Below, piece by piece: positions 6,297 through 12,813 of a stretch of 13,742 nucleotides of DNA; positions within the stretch are counted from its first letter, which is position 1, and each line of letters starts with the position of its first letter. The stretch is from an uncultured Oscillospiraceae bacterium. GTDB lineage: Bacteria; Bacillota; Clostridia; Oscillospirales; Oscillospiraceae. The DNA lies in NCBI GenBank assembly GCA_934591815.1, contig CAKTPV010000030.1:1-13742 (forward strand), in the 5' to 3' direction. A program made the position numbers and the translations under genes. Below the pieces are notes generated by a model, which saw only the letters and a program-made list of their open reading frames with translations, did not search any database and was not told the origin of the DNA.

Positions 6297-6325
6297 ATTA
6301 TACACCGTGTCACCCACAGCGTCAA
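6297..6325 (-). promoter_or_regulatory. ptb promoter
   Basis: On the minus strand TTGACG (6320-6325) and a perfect TATAAT (6297-6302) are 17 bp apart, a near-consensus strong promoter. The leader of about 70 bases holds a CCGGG/CCCGG hairpin (6250-6271) with no recognised riboswitch. Confidence 0.87.
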
Positions 6326-6366
6326 TGAAAACCGAATGATTCAATAAAAAGAAATGCCGACAGGGG

Positions 6367-6395
6367 TTGACGAAATCCGCCGCGGCGCATACACT
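6367..6395 (+). promoter_or_regulatory. Promoter of the YkvI-family transporter gene
   Basis: TTGACG (6367-6372) and TACACT (6390-6395) are spaced by 17 bp. It is divergent from the ptb promoter, with 41 bp between the two -35 boxes. Confidence 0.78.
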
Positions 6396-6431
6396 AAGAC
6401 GGTGCGCATTTTTCGGCAAGGAGTAAGAGAT

Positions 6432-7538
6432 ATGAAAGAAATCAAAATGTGGTCGCTGGCCTTCACATATGTGGGATGCTTTCTGGGCGCGGGGTTCATC
6501 TCCGGACAGGAGCTGTGGCAGTTTTTCGGCAATTTCGGCAACTGGGGCTATGTGGGCCTTGCGGGAGCGGCTGTGCTGTTCACCGTCATCGGCATCCTGT
6601 TCGTGCGGCTGACGCAGATGACGCAGTGCGCCGATGTGGACAGACTGCTGGTGCCTTGGGATATCAAGTGGCTGCGGGGCGCCTCCGGCGTCATTGCCGC
6701 GCTGTTCCTGTTTTTTGTGGTGGTGTCCATGTCCGCCGGCGTCGGCGCTATGCTGAACCAACTGTTCCATGTACCCACTTGGCTGGGCAGCCTCGTATTC
6801 ATGGCGGCGGTATTTCTGGTGACGCTGCTGGGCGTATCGGGCATGGTCAATGCGTTCTCGGCGCTGATCCCCGTGCTGATCGCCGCCACTGTGGCCTTTG
6901 CCGCCGGCGCTTACGGTACCTTCGGCACGGAGGGCATCTTCCGGTTGAAGAACGTGAACACCAACCCGCTGATGCCCAACTGGGTCATCGCGTCGCTGAC
7001 CTTTGTCGCCTATAACATTCTGGGCGGTATCGGCATCATGGCGCCTGTGGGGCAGTACGTCCGGAAAAAGAGGCACATCTATCTGGGCATCGCCCTGTCC
7101 GGCGTGATGCTGCTGGCGGTGGCAGGCAGCATCCTGACCAGTCTGGCGGCCTGTCCGGAGGCGGTGGCGGCGGAGCTGCCCATGGTGGCGTTGGCCAGCA
7201 AGCTCAACGGGATGCTGGGTACGGTGTACGGCCTGATGCTGCTGCTTGCCATGTTCTGCAACGCCATGGCCAGTCTGGTGGGATTGATCAGTTATTTGGA
7301 GCAGAAGGCCCGCTTCGTGCAGGAGAAGAAAAAACCGCTGCTGGCGGGGATCTGCCTGCTGGCGTGGGCGGGCAGTCTGCTGGGCTTCGGCGAGATCATT
7401 GCGGTGGTGTACCCGGTGTTCGGCTATCTGAGCATCGTGTTCGTGGGAGGTGTGATCATCCACTTCGTACAGGCACGGAGGCAGGAGCACGCACGGAAGC
7501 AGAAAACCGTGGGTGAGGCGGCAAAAGAAGCAAATTGA
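6432..7538 (+). CDS. YkvI-family inner-membrane transporter-like protein
   Basis: This 368-residue polytopic membrane protein has about ten hydrophobic segments: roughly 8-28, 40-60, 84-104, 117-135, 138-160, 184-204, 217-240, 260-288, 302-318 and 322-346. A charged C-terminal tail follows. The first segment contains GAGFISGQE (19-27), a Gly-rich break typical of helix 1 in LeuT/APC-fold transporters and of the YkvI group (COG3949). Sodium- or proton-coupled uptake of an amino acid or related solute is the family expectation; the substrate is unknown. The ATG at 6432 follows AAGGAG (6418-6423); the frame is open to 6354 but would overlap the promoter. It is a single-gene unit ending in the hairpin whose stem overlaps the TGA stop. 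Confidence 0.87.
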   Translation: MKEIKMWSLAFTYVGCFLGAGFISGQELWQFFGNFGNWGYVGLAGAAVLFTVIGILFVRLTQMTQCADVDRLLVPWDIKWLRGASGVIAALFLFFVVVSMSAGVGAMLNQLFHVPTWLGSLVFMAAVFLVTLLGVSGMVNAFSALIPVLIAATVAFAAGAYGTFGTEGIFRLKNVNTNPLMPNWVIASLTFVAYNILGGIGIMAPVGQYVRKKRHIYLGIALSGVMLLAVAGSILTSLAACPEAVAAELPMVALASKLNGMLGTVYGLMLLLAMFCNAMASLVGLISYLEQKARFVQEKKKPLLAGICLLAWAGSLLGFGEIIAVVYPVFGYLSIVFVGGVIIHFVQARRQEHARKQKTVGEAAKEAN

Positions 7539-7579
7539 AAAATAGAGGCCGGAGCCATTGGCTCCGGCCTCTATTTTTC
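7537..7579. terminator. Bidirectional terminator between the YkvI-family gene and glnN
   Basis: A perfect 20-bp stem (7537-7556 with 7560-7579) has an ATT loop. A5 and T5 flank the G+C core, so each strand reads hairpin then T-run. It sits between convergent genes with stops at 7538 and 7604 and overlaps the plus-strand stop codon. Confidence 0.92.
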
Positions 7580-7603
7580 CAACTGTTGTAAAGTGAAAGA
7601 CGT

Positions 7604-9706
7604 TTACACGCTGAACAGGATGTCGGCGTAGGTGGGATAGGGCCAGCAGGCGGCGTCCACAATGGTCTCCAGCTGGTTGATGAGCTCACCGGCCTGCTGC
7701 GTCCGCGCGGCGATCTCCGCACGGTACCAACGGGCCACGTCGATGCCGCCGTCGGCGGCGGGGGCATTGTGCAGCGCGGTTTGCAGATCCTCGCAGACAC
7801 GGAACAGCGCCGCCGACTGCTCACTGACGCGGGTCAGGGTACGCTCCTCCATCACGGTGGGCAGGGAGATGCCGCAGTTCTTCTTATGGAACAGGGTCTG
7901 CGCCAGACGATCCGCGTACTTTCCGGCGGCGGGCAGAATGCACCGGGTGACCATATCCAGCAGGGTGTGGGCCTCGATGGACGTCACCTTGCAGTAGTTC
8001 TCCAGATGGATCTCGTATCGCGCCCGCATCTCCGTCTCCGTGAGGACGGCGTGCTTGGTAAACAGGCCGATGTTCTTCTTGTCGATGTAGGCGGGCATAC
8101 AGTCCACCGTGTCTCGGAGGTTGGCAAGACCGCGGCGGGCGGCCTCCGCCACCCACGCATCGTCGTAGCCGTTGCCGTTGAAGATGATACGCTGGTGGGC
8201 AGTGAATGTCTCCTGCAGCAGCTCCTGCAGGGCGGACTGGAAGTCTGCGGCCTTCTCCAGACGGTCGGCGAACTGTCCCAGCTCCTCGGCCATGATGGTA
8301 TTGAGCACCACGTTGGGGCTGGCGATGGACTGGGAGGAGCCCAACATACGGAATTCAAACTTGTTGCCGGTGAAGGCCAGCGGGGAGGTGCGGTTGCGGT
8401 CGGTGGTATCCTGCGGGATCTCCGGCATGGCATCCACGCCGATCTTCAGCTTCTTCTTAGTGATATCCACATACGCCGTACCCTGTACGATGGAGTCCAG
8501 AATGGCCGTCAGTTCATCGCCCATGAAGATGGAGATGATGGCGGGAGGCGCCTCGTTGCCGCCCAGACGGTGGTCGTTGCCGGGGTAGGAAACGCAGCAG
8601 CGCAGCATCTCCTGATACTCGTCCACGCCCTTGACAAACGCCGCCAGAAACAGCAGGAACTGGGCGTTCTGACTGGGGGTGCCGCCGGGCTTCAGCAGGT
8701 TCTCGCCGGTGTCGGTCTGGAGCGACCAGTTGTCGTGCTTGCCGGAGCCGTTGATGCCGGCGAAGGGTTTTTCATGGAGCAGACAGACCAGCCCATGGCG
8801 GGACGCCACCCGCTTCAGCAGCTCCATGGTCAGCTGGTTCTTATCACAGGCGGTGTTGGCGTCAGAGTAGATAGGTGCGACCTCATGCTGGGCGGGGGCG
8901 ACCTCGTTGTGCTCCGTCTTGGCCAGCACACCCAGCTTCCACAGCTCCTCGTCCAACTCCCGCATGAAGGCGGCGACCCGGGGCTTGATGGCGCCATAGT
9001 AGTGGTCATCCAGCTCCTGCCCCTTGGGAGGACGGGCGCCGAACAGTGTGCGGCCGCAGAGCTTCAGATCCTCCCGGCGGTCGTACATTTCCCGGTCAAT
9101 GAGGAAGTACTCCTGCTCCGGCCCCACCTGGGGGGTGACGTGCTGCACCTCCGTGTTGCCGAACAGACGGAGGATGCGGACGCACTCGCGATCCAGCTCA
9201 CGTATGGAGCGCAGCAGCGGCGTTTTCTTATCCAGCGTCTGCCCGCTGTACGAGCAGAAGATGGTGGGGATATACAGCGTGCCGTCCTTGATGAAGGCGT
9301 AGGAGGTGGGGTCCCATGCCGTGTAGCCGCGGGCCTCGAAGGTGGCGCGCAGGCCGCCGGAGGGGAAGCTGGAGGCGTCGGCCTCACCCTTGGTCAGCTC
9401 CTTGGCGCTCAGCTCCATCCGCACGCTCTCCGCACCGTCGGGCGTGATGAAGCTGTCGTGCTTCTCGGCGGTGTAGCCGGTCATGGGCTGGAACCAGTGG
9501 GTGTAGTGGGTAGCGCCGTTTTCAATAGCCCAGTCCTTCATGACTGCGGCGATCTCACCGGCGGTGGAACGATCCAGCGCCGTACCCTGTGTCCGGCAGC
9601 GCTGCCATGCACGGTAGACCTCGGCGGGGAGGCGCTGCTGCATCTGCTGCTCTCCAAACACCATTTTACCGAACAGGGCGGGAACGTCGATCTTTTTTTC
9701 ACACAT
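7604..9706 (-). CDS. glnN: Glutamine synthetase type III
   Basis: The 700-residue enzyme makes glutamine from glutamate, ammonia and ATP. Length and motifs place it in type III (GlnN), not the roughly 450-residue type I. Motifs are HWFQPMTGYTAEKHD (70-84, the type III signature), GPEQEYF (195-201), KTEHNEVAPAQHEVAP (263-278) with metal-binding Glu/His, and NGSGKHDNWSL (319-329) for glutamate/ATP. A later GSSQSIASPN segment is also present. The ATG at 9706 is chosen because AAAGGA is 9 bases away; the ATG at 9715 directly abuts the binding site. It follows the SpoIIM-like gene by 48 bases that contain only a small CGGC/GCCG hairpin (9739-9750) and no clear promoter, so read-through from gltX is likely. 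It ends before the terminator at 7537-7579. Confidence 0.96.
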   Translation of the reverse strand: MCEKKIDVPALFGKMVFGEQQMQQRLPAEVYRAWQRCRTQGTALDRSTAGEIAAVMKDWAIENGATHYTHWFQPMTGYTAEKHDSFITPDGAESVRMELSAKELTKGEADASSFPSGGLRATFEARGYTAWDPTSYAFIKDGTLYIPTIFCSYSGQTLDKKTPLLRSIRELDRECVRILRLFGNTEVQHVTPQVGPEQEYFLIDREMYDRREDLKLCGRTLFGARPPKGQELDDHYYGAIKPRVAAFMRELDEELWKLGVLAKTEHNEVAPAQHEVAPIYSDANTACDKNQLTMELLKRVASRHGLVCLLHEKPFAGINGSGKHDNWSLQTDTGENLLKPGGTPSQNAQFLLFLAAFVKGVDEYQEMLRCCVSYPGNDHRLGGNEAPPAIISIFMGDELTAILDSIVQGTAYVDITKKKLKIGVDAMPEIPQDTTDRNRTSPLAFTGNKFEFRMLGSSQSIASPNVVLNTIMAEELGQFADRLEKAADFQSALQELLQETFTAHQRIIFNGNGYDDAWVAEAARRGLANLRDTVDCMPAYIDKKNIGLFTKHAVLTETEMRARYEIHLENYCKVTSIEAHTLLDMVTRCILPAAGKYADRLAQTLFHKKNCGISLPTVMEERTLTRVSEQSAALFRVCEDLQTALHNAPAADGGIDVARWYRAEIAARTQQAGELINQLETIVDAACWPYPTYADILFSV

Positions 9707-9754
9707 CTGGATCATTCCTTTCAAAGTGAAGTGCGGAACGGCAAAAGCCGGTCT

Positions 9755-10357
9755 TTACATAAATAGCTGCATCACAGCGGGGGTCACATAGCTCTCCATG
9801 ATCGCGGCGATCACCAGCAGCGGAACCACCACCAGACCCGTTACGCGGAGAATATTCAGAAGGAGCGGCTTCATGACGCCCTTCTCATTTTTGCGGATAT
9901 AGCGGTTGATATTCTGACACAGGCACAGTCCGGCTGCCAGACTGAGACACAGCGCCGGCAGCTCAAAGATGCCGTGGGGAAGGATACCGGCAGCCAGCAG
10001 AAGCCACTGGCCGTTGACCGAGGAGGCCACCATGCCGAGGAGGATGGCGTTGACGCCCATGGACAGGGCAGGCAGATACAGGAAGGGGATAAAGCCGTAC
10101 AGCGTGGACAGCACCATGGCCCGCAGGTTGTTGCCGAACAGCGCCAGTGCGCTGAAGCTGCCGTCGTCCCGCACGATGCCGGAATCTGCCACGACCTCAT
10201 TGAAGTAGGTCAGGATAGCAGCGGGGATCTCCGGGAAAAGGCGGCCGGCGATATACGACAGCACCACCAGCACCAGAAAAGCGGTGGCGGTCATGCCCAC
10301 CCAGCGGCCGTATTCCTCACGCCAGAAGTCGCCCAGCGCACGAAGCTGCTTTTTCAT
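9755..10357 (-). CDS. SpoIIM-family (DUF95) membrane protein
   Basis: This 200-residue integral membrane protein has about five hydrophobic segments: roughly 21-40, 78-97, 100-114, 118-147 and 166-188. The family-defining segment GILPHGIFELPA (124-135) and the preceding FGNNLRA (74-80) are present. SpoIIM itself acts in forespore engulfment with SpoIID and SpoIIP, but the wider family occurs outside sporulation. Here it is embedded between gltX and glnN, and no sporulation-sigma promoter is evident, so a vegetative role is as likely. Its ATG overlaps the gltX stop as ATGA (10354-10357). The binding site is weak (GGAAAAG), which suggests translational coupling to gltX. Confidence 0.9.
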   Translation of the reverse strand: MKKQLRALGDFWREEYGRWVGMTATAFLVLVVLSYIAGRLFPEIPAAILTYFNEVVADSGIVRDDGSFSALALFGNNLRAMVLSTLYGFIPFLYLPALSMGVNAILLGMVASSVNGQWLLLAAGILPHGIFELPALCLSLAAGLCLCQNINRYIRKNEKGVMKPLLLNILRVTGLVVVPLLVIAAIMESYVTPAVMQLFM

Positions 10358-11838
10358 GACAGCTTTTCCAGACCGGCGCGGAGGCGCTTCAGCGTCTCGT
10401 CACGGCCCAGAATGCGGCAGATCTCCACGGCGCCGCCGGGCGTCACCAGCTTGCCGGAGGCGGCGATGCGCACCGGCCACATCAGTGTGGCGTTCTTCAC
10501 ACCCAGCTTCTCCGCCAGCGCCACCAGACCGTCGTGGATGCTCTCGTCCGTCCAGTCGGGCAGCGCCTCCAGCATGGGGATGGCGGCTTCCAGCATGGTC
10601 TTGCAGACCTCGGGGTTGGTCTTGGACTTTTTGTTGGTAAAGGCGTCCACACAGCAGTCGGGGCAGGCGTCGAAGAAATCCACCTTTTCGGGGATCTCGG
10701 TCAGCTTCTCACAGCGAGCCTGCAGCAGCCCAGCGATGGCGCAGATGTCGAAATCACCCTTGACGCTCTGGCGGATGTAGGGCTCGGCCACCTTGGCGAA
10801 GGCCTCGGGGCTCATGCTCCGCAGATAGACAGCGTTGAAATGGTCCAGCTTGGCCCGGTCGAAGATGGCGGGGGACTTGGAGATGCCGGTGATGTCGAAG
10901 GCATTCACCAGCTCAGGCAGGGTGAAGATCTCCTGCTCCGCCAGCTCACCCTTGGGAGACCAGCCCAGCAGCGCCACATAGTTCAGGATCGCCTCGGTGA
11001 GATAGCCCTCCGCCTTCAGATCCTCATAGGAGGGGTCACCGTGGCGCTTAGACATCTTGTTCTGGGCGTCCCGCATGACAGGGGAGCAGTGGACATAGGT
11101 GGGCACGTCCCAGCCGAAGGCGTGGTACAGCAGGTCATACTTGGGCGCGGAGGACAGATACTCGCTGCCCCGCACCACATGGGTGATGCCCATCAGGTGG
11201 TCGTCGATGACGTTGGCAAAGTTGTAGGTGGGCAGACCGTCCCGCTTCAGCAGCACCTGATCGTCCAGCGTGCTGTTCTCCACGGTGATATCGCCGAAGA
11301 TGGCGTCGTGGAAGGTGGTGGTACCCTCGGCGGGGATCTTCTGCCGGATCACGTAGGGCTCGCCGGCCTCCACGCGCTTGAGGGCGTCCTCCAGCGGCAG
11401 GTCACGGCAGGGATCGGCCACGCGGTCAAACTCGCCGCTGTCCTCCTCGGAGGCGCATTTTTCGCAGAAGCAGTAGTATGCGCCGCCCTTTTCCGCCAGA
11501 AGGCGGGCATACTTGCCGTAGGTGTCCCGGCGCTGGGACTGGATATAGGGCGCCACGGGGCCGCCCACATCGGGGCCCTCATCGTGGGTAAGGCCGCACT
11601 CAGCCATGGTGCGGTAGATCACATCGGTAGCGCCCTCCACCAGACGGCCCTGATCGGTGTCCTCGATGCGGAGGATGAACGTGCCGCCGTGGCTGCGGGC
11701 AATGAGCCATGTGTACAGCGCCGTGCGCAGGTTGCCGACGTGCATATAGCCAGTGGGGGAGGGGGCAAAGCGGGTGCGTACCTTCCCGCGGGGGATGCGG
11801 GCTTCCATCTCGTTAAAATACGTCATATCCATACTCAT
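10354..11838 (-). CDS. gltX: Glutamyl-tRNA synthetase
   Basis: The 494-residue class I enzyme charges tRNA-Glu with glutamate. It shows RFAPSPTGYMHVGN with the HIGH-type HVGN at 33-36, and KMSKR at 261-265. It also has a Cys cluster, YYCFCEKC (121-128), with Cys144, at the place where many bacterial GluRS bind zinc. The C-terminal anticodon-binding half is complete. The ATG at 11838 lies 8 bases from AGGAGG. The leader is only about 35 bases, so there is no T-box. In many Bacillota this enzyme also charges tRNA-Gln for later amidation; whether this one does cannot be read here. It is first in the gltX - SpoIIM-like - glnN run, which links glutamate use in translation to glutamine synthesis. 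Confidence 0.97.
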   Translation of the reverse strand: MSMDMTYFNEMEARIPRGKVRTRFAPSPTGYMHVGNLRTALYTWLIARSHGGTFILRIEDTDQGRLVEGATDVIYRTMAECGLTHDEGPDVGGPVAPYIQSQRRDTYGKYARLLAEKGGAYYCFCEKCASEEDSGEFDRVADPCRDLPLEDALKRVEAGEPYVIRQKIPAEGTTTFHDAIFGDITVENSTLDDQVLLKRDGLPTYNFANVIDDHLMGITHVVRGSEYLSSAPKYDLLYHAFGWDVPTYVHCSPVMRDAQNKMSKRHGDPSYEDLKAEGYLTEAILNYVALLGWSPKGELAEQEIFTLPELVNAFDITGISKSPAIFDRAKLDHFNAVYLRSMSPEAFAKVAEPYIRQSVKGDFDICAIAGLLQARCEKLTEIPEKVDFFDACPDCCVDAFTNKKSKTNPEVCKTMLEAAIPMLEALPDWTDESIHDGLVALAEKLGVKNATLMWPVRIAASGKLVTPGGAVEICRILGRDETLKRLRAGLEKLS

Positions 11839-11877
11839 CGGGACGACCTCCTGTGATGTTTCTAAAAATACCAGTTT

Positions 11878-11905
11878 ATTATATTTCAAATAGGGGAAAA
11901 GTCAA
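11878..11905 (-). promoter_or_regulatory. gltX promoter
   Basis: On the minus strand TTGACT (11900-11905) and TATAAT (11878-11883) are 16 bp apart. The stretch 11906-11996 between this and the divergent promoter shows no gene or clear structure. Confidence 0.8.
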
Positions 11906-11996
11906 GGTGAACAGGGACTATTCCGCGGTAATTCGCGTGTTTTTGTGAGAAAATGCGTATGCCCGGCGGGGGTCAGCGCCGTATCTGTTGATTACA

Positions 11997-12008
11997 CCAA
12001 ATGTTTGG
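11997..12008. promoter_or_regulatory. Palindrome CCAAATGTTTGG upstream of the NifU-like promoter
   Basis: Arms CCAAA and TTTGG flank a 2-base centre. It ends 8 bases before the -35 box, a position suited to an activator. No regulator is identified and a 12-bp palindrome may be chance. Confidence 0.3.
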
Positions 12009-12016
12009 AATGTTTC

Positions 12017-12045
12017 TTGCATTTTCCGCGGCGCCGTGTTACAAT
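12017..12045 (+). promoter_or_regulatory. Promoter of the NifU-like/GGGtGRT operon
   Basis: TTGCAT (12017-12022) and TACAAT (12040-12045) are spaced by 17 bp. The leader to the first start codon is about 50 bases. Confidence 0.82.
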
Positions 12046-12101
12046 ACTCGTGGTTGATTCCACCGTTGGTAATTTATATATGAGAAAGGAAGATCGCTGC
12101 T

Positions 12102-12794
12102 ATGATCTATACGACTGAAGTTCAGCATATGTGTCCCGTAGCCAAGGGCGCTTATCACGGCCCGGCGCCTATTCCCGAGGAGGGTAAGTGGGTGCAGGCC
12201 AAGGATATTGCCGACATCTCCGGCTTTACCCACGGCATCGGCTGGTGCGCTCCTCAGCAGGGCGCCTGCAAGCTGACCCTGAATGTGAAGAACGGCGTCA
12301 TTGAGGAGGCGCTGGTGGAGACCATCGGCTGTTCCGGTATGACCCATTCCGCCGCCATGGCCTCCGAGATCCTCATCGGCAAGACCATTCTGGAGGCACT
12401 GAATACCGATCTGGTGTGCGACGCCATCAACACCGCCATGCGCGAGCTGTTTTTGCAGATCGTGTACGGCCGTACCCAGTCCGCCTTCTCCGAGGACGGT
12501 CTGGCCGTGGGTGCTTCTCTGGAGGATCTGGGCAAGGGCCTGCGCTCTCAGGTGGGTACCATGTTCTCCACCAGAGAAAAGGGCCCCCGTTATCTGGAGA
12601 TGGCCGAGGGCTATTGCAGCCGTCTGGCGCTGAACAAGGACGACGAGATCGTGGGTTATGAGTTTATCAGCCTTGGCAAGATGATGGACTTCATCAAGAA
12701 GGGCGACGACGCCAACGAGGCTATGAAGAAGGCCACCGGCCACTACGGTCAGTGGGATAACGCGGCGAAGTACATCGACCCGCGGCACGAGTAA
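12102..12794 (+). CDS. NifU/IscU-like iron-sulfur scaffold protein
   Basis: This 230-residue cytosolic protein contains an IscU/NifU-N-type domain. Three cysteines fall where the scaffold's cluster ligands are expected: Cys49 in GWCAPQQGAC, Cys77 in ETIGCSGMTHSAAMAS (the counterpart of the IscU GCxxxxAS helix cap) and Cys106 in LVCDAI. Cys11, Cys56 and Cys172 are extra. The C-terminal third (about 140-230) goes beyond ordinary IscU and ends in a Lys/Asp-rich tail. AAAGGAAG precedes the ATG by about 10 bases. The GGGtGRT gene starts 19 bases after its stop, so the two form an operon, an arrangement typical of anaerobic clostridia. No cysteine desulfurase is in view. Whether it builds clusters in general or for one partner is unknown. 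Confidence 0.86.
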   Translation: MIYTTEVQHMCPVAKGAYHGPAPIPEEGKWVQAKDIADISGFTHGIGWCAPQQGACKLTLNVKNGVIEEALVETIGCSGMTHSAAMASEILIGKTILEALNTDLVCDAINTAMRELFLQIVYGRTQSAFSEDGLAVGASLEDLGKGLRSQVGTMFSTREKGPRYLEMAEGYCSRLALNKDDEIVGYEFISLGKMMDFIKKGDDANEAMKKATGHYGQWDNAAKYIDPRHE

Positions 12795-12813
12795 GAAGGG
12801 AGGACGAGAAAAA

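Noticed and set aside
4167..6339. Long plus-strand open frames antisense to the aminotransferase and ptb
   Set aside because: They are compositional shadows of well-identified minus-strand genes, with no domain features or upstream signals.
7769..9766. Long open frame antisense to glnN (about 665 codons)
   Set aside because: It mirrors the glnN codons, has Val/Gly/Leu/His-rich composition without recognisable motifs, and has no promoter or binding site. It is a by-product of high-GC coding sequence.
10534..11856. Plus-strand open frame antisense to gltX
   Set aside because: The complete gltX with HIGH and KMSKR motifs occupies the opposite strand; the antisense product has no family features.
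11839..11905. T-box leader in front of gltX
   Set aside because: The predicted leader is about 35 bases and lacks the T-box sequence and terminator.
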